Positions 16,160-21,701 of a stretch of 21,701 nucleotides of DNA are shown here, piece after piece; position 1 is the first letter of the stretch, and every line of letters starts with the position of its first letter. The DNA is from CAYGUK01 sp964352985. Its GTDB lineage: Bacteria; Pseudomonadota; Gammaproteobacteria; JAHCLG01. The position numbers and the translations under genes were made by a program. The stretch spans positions 1-21,701 of the forward strand of contig CAYGUK010000065.1 of assembly GCA_964352985.1 (NCBI GenBank), in the 5' to 3' direction. The notes under the pieces are model-generated. The model searched no databases and was not told the origin of the DNA. It was given only the letters and a program-made list of their open reading frames with translations.

Positions 16160-18053
16160 GATAATTCACCGTGAGTAGGGCACTCAATCCATTTGCAGGA
16201 TAATAGGTGACGGTGGATATGTTACCATTTTGAAAAAATGACGCATAAACTGGATAGCGTTTATTGAATAAATTATTGACCCTAAAACCCACATCAACAT
16301 GCTGAAACTTTCTTTCGATATAAACATTAGTAATAAAATAACCTGCTAATTTAGGCCCCGAATTATTAATATCATTCGAAGCAAATTGACTACTACTATA
16401 TGTTTCATTTAAATCCCACAACCAATGATGACGATGAAAATTTAAACTGGCACTAAAATTAAATGGCGAAACAGCAGGGACTTGTTTATTTTTAAACTGA
16501 CCTTGGCGAAAGGTTGCTTTAACATAACTGAATGCAAAACTGGTACTCAAGTTTGAATTTAATTGGTAACCATTTATGACGTCAATGCCACGACGTAATG
16601 TCGGTGGTAAATTTCGCACCGTGCCAAAAGGAGCAAGTGGTGTCATGCTTGGATCATAAGCGATTTCATTGTTAATACTTAAATGATAGATAGCAAGTGA
16701 TAGTTTGATTTTTTGATTATGCCATTTCATACCTGTTTCATAATCGACACCCTGTTGAGTTTGTAAATTACGAATATTGGTTGGGATCCACACTTTTTCA
16801 TCTGCTTTGGCAAAACGGTAATTGGTATCACGGCGAATGTAAAATTCAATATTAGAAATCGGCGAAAAAGTAACACCTTGTTCATTGACAAAAACGTGAT
16901 TATTATCAAATTGAGCAATGGGGCTATTCGCGATAGCTTTTATGTGTTGATAAGCAAAACGCCCTCCTAAAATAAAATGTAATTTTTTTGTCAGCGGATA
17001 ATTCATACGAGCAAAAATATCATTAATTAAATCATCAACGTGGTTATGCTGTAATTGATTAGTTAAATGATAATAATCATATTCGCTATCTTGTCCTATG
17101 ATAAAATTTTGGAGATAAACCAATTTATTTTGTAATCTTGTCGCAACTTGTCGACTCCAAGAAAAAAAACGTAATACGCTTTTGCTGTGAGAGGTGCCAT
17201 TCGATAAGCTTGAAATTAAAGACCAATTTTCATTGAGATAAAAATGGTTTTTAATAAAAGCAAAATTACCCAATGTATCAATATATTCATTATTAATTTG
17301 ATTGGGTCTTGTGTTTTGTCCGAGTGTTAGAGCAGGTGGGTATTGAATAATACTTTTATAATTTAAAATATTTAAACTGACATAATCTTTATTACCAATA
17401 TAATCTAATTTAGCATTAAAATTAAAATTATTTTGTTCATTATGTTGTTGAAACCCATCACTATGAAAAGCTAAACCGCCCACACTATATCCAATATGCG
17501 AAGGTAATCGATTACTCGTAAATGTTGAAATCATGGCTTGACGATGATTTCCCATACTGGTTTTTACTGAGGTAGAAAGCGCTGCGGGTTTTTTAGTGAT
17601 AATATTTATCACACCTCCGACAGCTTGGTCACCATACAAGCTACCATAACTACCGGTTAGAACTTTAATTTCTGCAATGTTTTCGACTAATACACTATTT
17701 AAATTTGGCCCAAGTGTGGTGAATGATGTAAACGGAATGCCATCAATTAAAACTAGGGTATTAGTGGAGGAGGTATTACCAAAACCATGAATGTCGATAG
17801 AGGTTTGATTATTATTAACTGAATTTTGTTTTAAATGAACAATACCTTGTTTATTTAAAAAATCAGAAATTGATATTGCACCTTTTTTAGCTAAAGCATG
17901 GTGTGAAAAAGTAACGCCTTTATTATCGTTAATTATTTCATGAGATTTTTTTGCCTTTACTGTCAGGGTAGGTAATAGAATGGCATGAACAGAAAAGCAG
18001 TAACTAAAAAGCGATAAAAAGCATAAAAGTTTGTTACGTTCTGTTGTTTTCAT
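16149..18053 (-). CDS. TonB-dependent outer-membrane receptor
   Basis: This 634-aa receptor carries a signal peptide (about 1-24, ending SVHA) and a TonB-box-like PTLTVKA (28-34). The plug domain (about 41-155) has the typical IDIHGFG, TLVLIDGIPF, IAEIKVLTGSYGSLYGDQAVGGVINIITKKP series, and the rest is a beta-barrel rich in alternating aromatic strands, including VGFRVNNLFNKRYPVYASFF near the end. It imports a large or scarce substrate across the outer membrane. Size and plug sequence resemble the BtuB/small-siderophore receptors, but nothing here fixes the ligand and no cobalamin riboswitch lies upstream. The protein ends VNYHVA instead of the usual terminal Phe/Trp. The downstream tonB overlaps by 11 bases. 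A good promoter (18124-18152) precedes it, leaving about a 60-base leader that contains an inverted repeat. Confidence 0.92.
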   Translation of the reverse strand: MKTTERNKLLCFLSLFSYCFSVHAILLPTLTVKAKKSHEIINDNKGVTFSHHALAKKGAISISDFLNKQGIVHLKQNSVNNNQTSIDIHGFGNTSSTNTLVLIDGIPFTSFTTLGPNLNSVLVENIAEIKVLTGSYGSLYGDQAVGGVINIITKKPAALSTSVKTSMGNHRQAMISTFTSNRLPSHIGYSVGGLAFHSDGFQQHNEQNNFNFNAKLDYIGNKDYVSLNILNYKSIIQYPPALTLGQNTRPNQINNEYIDTLGNFAFIKNHFYLNENWSLISSLSNGTSHSKSVLRFFSWSRQVATRLQNKLVYLQNFIIGQDSEYDYYHLTNQLQHNHVDDLINDIFARMNYPLTKKLHFILGGRFAYQHIKAIANSPIAQFDNNHVFVNEQGVTFSPISNIEFYIRRDTNYRFAKADEKVWIPTNIRNLQTQQGVDYETGMKWHNQKIKLSLAIYHLSINNEIAYDPSMTPLAPFGTVRNLPPTLRRGIDVINGYQLNSNLSTSFAFSYVKATFRQGQFKNKQVPAVSPFNFSASLNFHRHHWLWDLNETYSSSQFASNDINNSGPKLAGYFITNVYIERKFQHVDVGFRVNNLFNKRYPVYASFFQNGNISTVTYYPANGLSALLTVNYHVA

Positions 18054-18085
18054 TTCATCTCATACATATAATAATTAAATTAACT

Positions 18086-18106
18086 TCCTATTGGTTTGTT
18101 ATAGGA
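18086..18106. repeat. Inverted repeat in the receptor/peptide intergenic region
   Basis: TCCTAT (18086-18091) and ATAGGA (18101-18106) form a perfect 6-base inverted repeat with a 9-base spacer. It lies inside the predicted 5' leader of the receptor mRNA and upstream of the divergent peptide gene. It could be an operator or a weak RNA hairpin; it does not match a Fur-box consensus convincingly. Confidence 0.35.
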
Positions 18107-18123
18107 TGTCTTGAATTGTCGGC

Positions 18124-18152
18124 ATTATAAACGAAGGAGAAAGTAATGGAAA
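18124..18152 (-). promoter_or_regulatory. Predicted sigma-70 promoter of the receptor-tonB operon
   Basis: On the minus strand TATAAT (18129-18124) is a consensus -10, and TTTCCA (18152-18147) is a 4/6 match to the -35 at exactly 17 bp. The -35 hexamer overlaps the start codon region (18146-18151) of the divergent peptide gene, and the -10 lies just upstream of its ribosome binding site, so polymerase at this promoter and expression of the peptide unit should interfere. The sequence TTATAATGCCGA recurs at the L,D-transpeptidase gene. Confidence 0.55.
18134..18140 (+). promoter_or_regulatory. Strong ribosome binding site of the 57-aa peptide gene
   Basis: AAGGAGA lies 5 nt before the ATG at 18146. 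It is among the strongest Shine-Dalgarno matches in the window and is the main reason to accept the short downstream reading frame as a gene. Confidence 0.7.
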
Positions 18153-18319
18153 ATAATCCACTATGTAATATTAACGATGAATTATTAGCGGTGTTAATAC
18201 CTGTGTCTAATCAACAATTGCAAGGTGAATTTGTTGAAGTCGATCGTTTGCAAGATACTGCTGCGCCATGTAATGGGCATTGTGTCACGGGTCAATGTCG
18301 TTCTGCTCTCGATCAATAA
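18146..18319 (+). CDS. 57-aa Cys-containing peptide, unknown function
   Basis: The frame from ATG at 18146 to TAA at 18317-18319 encodes 57 residues. It begins MENNPLCNINDELLAVLIPV, continues through an acidic middle (GEFVEVDRLQD), and ends with PCNGHCVTGQCRSALDQ. There are four Cys (C7, C42, C46, C51); the last three form C-x3-C-x4-C with a His (H45). There is no signal peptide or transmembrane segment. Support for it being real: a strong ribosome binding site, a stop one base before the next start, and a leader-then-Cys-rich-tail layout. It could be a metal-binding small protein or a ribosomally made, modified-peptide precursor whose C-terminal tail is the core; both are inference. A competing frame with a start at 18225 overlaps it but has no ribosome binding site. 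Confidence 0.65.
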   Translation: MENNPLCNINDELLAVLIPVSNQQLQGEFVEVDRLQDTAAPCNGHCVTGQCRSALDQ

Positions 18320-18320
18320 C

Positions 18321-18734
18321 ATGTCTCATCATGCTAAAGCGAAGGCATATCTTCAACAGTTAGATTTAAACTTTGTGGTTCAGCGGATGTGTTCACCACA
18401 TTATCCGCTGCCACAATGGTCTGAAGAATTAGCATTGACTTGTGCGAAATTGTATAAAAATTTTTTGTGGTTAATCTGTCACTCGGGACAAAAAAATTTA
18501 GTGCCCACTTATGATATAGATGAATTTTGGCATAATCATATTTTATTCACACGCGAATATCATCGTGATTGCCAAGCTATTTTTGGCCATTATTTACATC
18601 ATGTTCCTGCTGATCCCAATATCTCTGATCCAAACGAAATGGTATCGAGTTTTAATTTAACAAAAAAATTATATCTCGAAGTATTCGGTGAACCGTTATT
18701 AGTGCTTAATAGAAAAATACTGAGTGTTGAATAA
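18321..18734 (+). CDS. GRDP-like (glycine-rich-domain-protein-like) family protein with WHxH motif
   Basis: I place the start at ATG 18321, one base after the peptide gene stop, giving 137 aa. The frame extends upstream to 18225, but those 32 residues overlap the peptide gene and look non-conserved. The core VPTYDIDEFWHNHILFTREYHRDCQAIFGHYLHHVP (61-96) is the hallmark of the family also seen as the N-terminal region of plant glycine-rich domain proteins, with D67, W70, H71, H73, H81, C84, H93 and H94 as likely metal or catalytic residues. LYKNFLWL (44-51) and PHYPLPQW (26-33) are also typical. The biochemical role of the bacterial family is not known to me. There is no signal peptide, so it is cytoplasmic. 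One-base spacing implies coupling with the peptide, which could be its partner or substrate. Confidence 0.8.
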   Translation: MSHHAKAKAYLQQLDLNFVVQRMCSPHYPLPQWSEELALTCAKLYKNFLWLICHSGQKNLVPTYDIDEFWHNHILFTREYHRDCQAIFGHYLHHVPADPNISDPNEMVSSFNLTKKLYLEVFGEPLLVLNRKILSVE

Positions 18735-18760
18735 ATTGTGATTTAATAAAGTGATCGTTT

Positions 18761-18784
18761 ACCTCGCGACATTCGCCGCGAGGT
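18761..18784. terminator. GC-rich hairpin between convergent genes, possible bidirectional terminator
   Basis: ACCTCGCG (18761-18768) pairs perfectly with CGCGAGGT (18777-18784) around an 8-base loop, making an 8-bp GC-rich stem in otherwise AT-rich DNA. It lies between the ends of the convergent 137-aa gene (18734) and L,D-transpeptidase gene (18796). No clean U-tract follows on either strand (GTGTTGGATCTTT on plus, AAACGATCAC on minus), so termination efficiency is uncertain. Confidence 0.5.
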
Positions 18785-18795
18785 GTGTTGGATCT

Positions 18796-19818
18796 TTATA
18801 ATGCTTCAATTCCATGTTGTTGAATTTTATTTTCAGAAATTTTAACTGGGATCCCACTTTGTTTTTGTAGTGCTTGATCGATGAGAGTTTGATCGACATT
18901 TGTTTTTTGTTCTTCTTTAAATGCACTGGCAATTGCATCTGCCACGGTGATTGCATCTTTTTCATAAATGCCTTTTTCATCTGTGATCGGTTTATGTGAT
19001 TCGAGATACAATTGCCCATTTTCCCAGCCTACTTTATTAGGATAATGGATGATGCGAACAGGTGTGCCACGATCCACTAATTGAAATAATTGTTCAACGT
19101 CACGATTATGCATGCGAATACAACCAGAGCTGACGAGTTTGCCAATACTGCTTGGATCATTGGTACCATGGATTAAATATCCCGCAAAACCAAGATAAAT
19201 CGCGTAATGGCCTAAAGGATTATCCGGTCCCGCTTGAACTTGACGCGGTAAAATTTTGCCTTTTTCTTTTGAGGCTAAACGAATCGATTCTGGCACATTC
19301 CACACAGGATCTTTTTCTTTTTTAATAACCCAAGTTTTGCCAACGGGGGTGCGCCAACCTTCACGACCTAATGCGACAGGAAAGGTTTTTACTTGTTGAC
19401 CATCAGAAGTAAAATAATAAATTCTAGCTTCCGGAATATTAATCACAATACCTTTGCGATATTGTGGTGGGGGTAGAATATATTGTTTTGGTATTAATAT
19501 TGTTTGTCCAATACGCAATTTTTTTGCACTAATGCCTGGATTGGCGGCTTTAATTTCTGCCATGCCAACGTCATAGTGATTGGCGATTTCACTGAGCGTA
19601 TCACCTTTTCTAATTGCTACTTTATAGATGTTTCCAATCATGTCATTGCCATTTTGGGGCACGGCATAAGTATTGGTGACAAACGCTGGTGGCGTGACTG
19701 CTTGAGATAGTTCTAAATTTGTATTTTGTGATTTTGTCATGGGCATGGTGTGTGTGGTTTGACAGGCAGTTACCATGATTGATAACAAAATCACAATAAT
19801 GAGTGGTAGTGTTTTCAT
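18796..19818 (-). CDS. LysM-domain L,D-transpeptidase (YkuD/ErfK family) lipoprotein
   Basis: This 340-aa periplasmic enzyme forms 3-3 (L,D) peptidoglycan cross-links or attaches proteins to peptidoglycan. The N-terminus is a lipoprotein signal with lipobox VTAC (C19). A LysM peptidoglycan-binding domain lies at about 64-110 (YKVAIRKGDTLSEIANHY ... LRIGQTILIP). The YkuD catalytic domain (about 121-256) carries H217 in LIHGTND and the signature SSGCIRMHNRDVEQL (230-244) with nucleophile C233 and R235. PVGKTWVIKK and PDNPLGHYAIYLG are also conserved. A tail of about 80 residues (260-340) follows, as in ErfK/YbiS/YnhG proteins. The ATG at 19818 is preceded by AGGA about 12 nt away and by a TATAAT box at 19859-19854. 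Confidence 0.93.
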   Translation of the reverse strand: MKTLPLIIVILLSIMVTACQTTHTMPMTKSQNTNLELSQAVTPPAFVTNTYAVPQNGNDMIGNIYKVAIRKGDTLSEIANHYDVGMAEIKAANPGISAKKLRIGQTILIPKQYILPPPQYRKGIVINIPEARIYYFTSDGQQVKTFPVALGREGWRTPVGKTWVIKKEKDPVWNVPESIRLASKEKGKILPRQVQAGPDNPLGHYAIYLGFAGYLIHGTNDPSSIGKLVSSGCIRMHNRDVEQLFQLVDRGTPVRIIHYPNKVGWENGQLYLESHKPITDEKGIYEKDAITVADAIASAFKEEQKTNVDQTLIDQALQKQSGIPVKISENKIQQHGIEAL

Positions 19819-19853
19819 TTTTTACACGTTTCCTGTGAGAATAGAGTTTCGGC

Positions 19854-19888
19854 ATTATAACTTAAAATTTTTCGATGAAGTGCATCGA
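19854..19888 (-). promoter_or_regulatory. Possible promoter of the L,D-transpeptidase gene with an overlapping palindrome
   Basis: On the minus strand TATAAT (19859-19854) is a perfect -10, inside the same TTATAATGCCGA found at the receptor promoter. The -35 region is a poor match (ACTTCA or CACTTC). It is instead occupied by a perfect inverted repeat, TCGATG (19872-19877) and CATCGA (19883-19888) with a 5-base centre, so a regulator may replace or block -35 recognition. It can also be read as the end-of-gene hairpin of the upstream 476-aa gene, but no U-tract follows. Confidence 0.4.
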
Positions 19889-19960
19889 TAATAAAAAAAA
19901 TATGACATATCGTTATCAAACTGTGTTTATAAGCATTTTGTGCAAAATTTTGTTTATGTT

Positions 19961-21391
19961 TCATGATTTCTTTGAGGGCGGTTTTTTTATGATACCGATC
20001 GAGGGATTAAGTTCTTGTCGAGGCAAATTGGGATCAACCTGATCTACAGGTAATTTATTTCTTGTTACTCGACGCGGTGGATAGAAAACTCGTTTGTGTG
20101 ATCTTGGTTTTAAATGAGTAGAAACAGAAAGATTCAATTTAGTTTTAGCATGAGATGTTCGTGTTTTATGAGTTTCAATTTCGTTATCAATTAAACACAA
20201 AACACGTAAAAAATGAAATGAATCAATGTCACCTGATTTTTCCCACAAAGTAATATTGTATCCTGTTTGAATTTTCTGCCATGATTCTTCTGAAATGTGT
20301 TCATCGCTATTTAGCAATTCTGAATGTTGCATTATGGTTTGAAAAAGCCCCATAAGATTGGGCCGTATTTTATGATGCTTTAGTCCAATATGATAAATTA
20401 AATTGTATATTGAAGGATGTATATTTTCCCATCGTGCGCCCATGAGTAATAATCGATTAATCATATAACCCAATCCGGCTCCTCGTATATCATAGTAACA
20501 ACCCGCGATTATCAATGCTAATAATAGTTGTTCTAACGTTTTTTGCGCAACTTCTTTCTCGATTTTAATATCGTTAGGCGTAGTGTATTCAATAATTGTT
20601 TCGAATATCCATTTATATTTATCACAAATTGGATTGTTATTTTCAATAATGACAATTTGATAGCCACCTTTTTCATCTATCGTTTTGGGTAATTCTAATA
20701 ACCAGGAATTGATAAGGGCTTTTATTGAATCAACAATAGCATTGGGCCTGGCAAACCATTTACCCCGAAACAACATAATAAGTTCTGTTTGTTTTACGGC
20801 ACAATAAAGAAAGGGATCAGCCTGTTCCGGCTCTTGTAATCCTGTTAGTTCTGTTAATGCCTTATTAATAGGTGCTGATGAAGGTAATAATCCATCTGTT
20901 GGTGAAATAATCGCGGTTGATATTTTATCCGGATTAACATGCTGAAAAACTTCAATTGAAATTCTAATTCCTTTTTCAACTTTGATGTCGATTAAATAAA
21001 ATATTAACATGCGGCGATCAATGATGATACTTGGTGAAAGCCATCCTTCTTCTAAGCAAGGGACAATGATTTGTTCAACGGTGAGATTATGGTCTAGGAG
21101 TAATAGTAATTTTGCTTGACTACTTTTTTCTTTGAAAAAATATTTTTTATTTTTGGGTAGCAGTTTATTCATGATGATAAAAATTAAAGATTGTATTTTG
21201 GAAATAAATCGCCCTTGTTGCATTATCAAATTGGGTTGTTGATAATCCGCATAGGATTTTTGATTAATTTTTTTATTTACAATATTTAATTTATTCAAAT
21301 AATATAAAAGGTTTTCGATAGCAACTGAAAGAGTGATCTTTTTATCACTGGCTGAGATTAACTGTGTGTAAATAGTATCTTTAGGGACCAT
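19961..21391 (-). CDS. Hypothetical protein (476 aa) with a basic C-terminal tail
   Basis: I do not recognise this protein. It has no signal peptide. Hydrophobic patches occur at about 62-78 (FISKIQSLIFIIMNKLL), 287-299 (EQLLLALIIAGCY) and 305-318 (AGLGYMINRLLLMG), but none is a clear transmembrane helix. Charged and helical sequence dominates up to about 405, with a mixed alpha/beta look between 100 and 270. The last 70 residues are hydrophilic and rich in Lys, Arg and Pro (KPRSHKRVFYPPRRVTRNK), so probably disordered and positively charged. An in-frame TAA just upstream (TCA TAA CTG ATG) confirms that ATG at 21391 is the first usable start; its ribosome binding site is weak (GAAGAA). A secreted or nucleic-acid-binding role would fit the tail, but nothing proves it. 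Confidence 0.65.
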   Translation of the reverse strand: MVPKDTIYTQLISASDKKITLSVAIENLLYYLNKLNIVNKKINQKSYADYQQPNLIMQQGRFISKIQSLIFIIMNKLLPKNKKYFFKEKSSQAKLLLLLDHNLTVEQIIVPCLEEGWLSPSIIIDRRMLIFYLIDIKVEKGIRISIEVFQHVNPDKISTAIISPTDGLLPSSAPINKALTELTGLQEPEQADPFLYCAVKQTELIMLFRGKWFARPNAIVDSIKALINSWLLELPKTIDEKGGYQIVIIENNNPICDKYKWIFETIIEYTTPNDIKIEKEVAQKTLEQLLLALIIAGCYYDIRGAGLGYMINRLLLMGARWENIHPSIYNLIYHIGLKHHKIRPNLMGLFQTIMQHSELLNSDEHISEESWQKIQTGYNITLWEKSGDIDSFHFLRVLCLIDNEIETHKTRTSHAKTKLNLSVSTHLKPRSHKRVFYPPRRVTRNKLPVDQVDPNLPRQELNPSIGIIKKPPSKKS

Positions 21392-21701
21392 CAGTTATGA
21401 TTCTTCGTTCAGTCCATTGATAAACAGGAGAATAGCGCTCACGACATTTACTGTCAAACATTCGTAAAATAATTTTTCATGCTTAGGTAAAAAATAAATA
21501 AAAATACTTAAATATTTTAGTATTTAATATCTATTTTTCGCAATAAGTGTTAAACGTAACCATACGATAAATAAAGATGGCGATTAAATCTTTTGCTAGT
21601 TGAGGTTATTTATCTCGATATTAATGATTGTAAAAGAATAAAAATTTTATTCAGCATAAATGCTAAATAGTTACCCTGATAGTACTGCCTAACCTGGCAA
21701 A
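21392..21701. other. 310 bases without a gene at the right edge
   Basis: No credible coding frame was found in either direction; the best start (ATG at about 21577) stops after eight codons. The stretch is very AT-rich and contains AT inverted repeats: AAATACT/AGTATTT (21502-21508, 21519-21525) with an overlapping TTAAATA/TATTTAA, and GAATAAAA/TTTTATTC (21636-21643, 21645-21652), a 17-base near-palindrome, followed by AGCAT/ATGCT (21653-21664). It should contain the promoter of the 476-aa gene; no convincing -35/-10 pair stands out. Confidence 0.5.

Noticed and set aside
18054..18145. Cobalamin riboswitch or clear Fur box upstream of the receptor
   Set aside because: The 92-base space is too short for a cobalamin riboswitch and no good Fur-box match was found, so the receptor ligand is left open and no btuB symbol is given.
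18225..18320. Upstream extension of the GRDP-like gene to an ATG at 18225, giving 169 aa
   Set aside because: It overlaps the peptide gene out of frame, has no ribosome binding site, and the added residues do not resemble the family; ATG 18321 fits better.
18759..19019. 86-aa minus-strand frame over the end of the L,D-transpeptidase gene
   Set aside because: It is an alternative frame of a well-supported gene and runs through the GC-rich hairpin.
19643..19855. 70-aa minus-strand frame over the L,D-transpeptidase signal peptide
   Set aside because: It covers the promoter -10 region and the lipoprotein signal in another frame; not a gene.
19943..19952. CAAAATTTTG palindrome near the end of the 476-aa gene
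   Set aside because: It is a short AT palindrome with no loop, expected often by chance in this DNA.
1..21701. CRISPR arrays, tRNA or rRNA genes, insertion sequences
   Set aside because: No regularly spaced repeats, cloverleaf-like segments, or transposase-like frames were seen on either strand.

Overview
The window is an AT-rich stretch of a gammaproteobacterial chromosome. The gene content (a complete nuo operon next to a eukaryotic-type protein kinase and two large proteins without recognisable domains) suggests a host-associated member of the Legionellales or Coxiellaceae. This placement is inferred from style and composition; no rRNA or other marker gene confirms it.

Positions 1-10125 hold the 3' part of the respiratory complex I operon on the + strand: the end of nuoF, then nuoG, H, I, J, K, L, M and N in the canonical order. 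Most junctions are 0-5 nt or overlap; the one exception is the 68-nt nuoL-nuoM gap, which contains a perfect two-tier inverted repeat. A QueD/6-pyruvoyl-tetrahydropterin-synthase-like gene follows nuoN after 15 nt and ends the + strand run. Together the Nuo genes encode most of the NADH:quinone oxidoreductase: the NADH and FeS arm (F, G, I), the quinone-site membrane subunit (H), and the proton-pumping membrane arm (J, K, L, M, N).

Positions 10605-14765 hold two minus-strand genes that look like accessory, possibly secreted-effector genes: a Ser/Thr kinase-fold protein (376 aa) with a basic tail, and a 944-aa protein of unknown function with a Ser/Pro-rich C-terminal region. The following 14766-15178 gap is not empty. 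It holds a decayed minus-strand copy of the junction between a TonB-dependent receptor gene and tonB, whose intact version lies at 15587-18053. A SnoaL-like gene (+) sits between remnant and intact cassette, so a tandem receptor-tonB duplication has largely decayed.

Positions 15587-18734 hold a TonB energy transducer and its TonB-dependent outer-membrane receptor (minus strand, overlapping), with a divergent two-gene + strand unit: a 57-aa Cys-containing peptide with a strong ribosome binding site, and one base later a 137-aa protein with the WHxH motif of the GRDP-like (glycine-rich-domain-protein-like) family. The receptor promoter overlaps the start codon of the peptide gene. This peptide/WHxH-protein/receptor arrangement is the best candidate here for an undescribed system.

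Positions 18735-21701 hold a GC-rich hairpin between convergent genes, a lipoprotein L,D-transpeptidase with a LysM domain (minus), an unrecognised 476-aa protein with a basic tail (minus), and about 310 bases of AT-rich non-coding DNA at the right edge.
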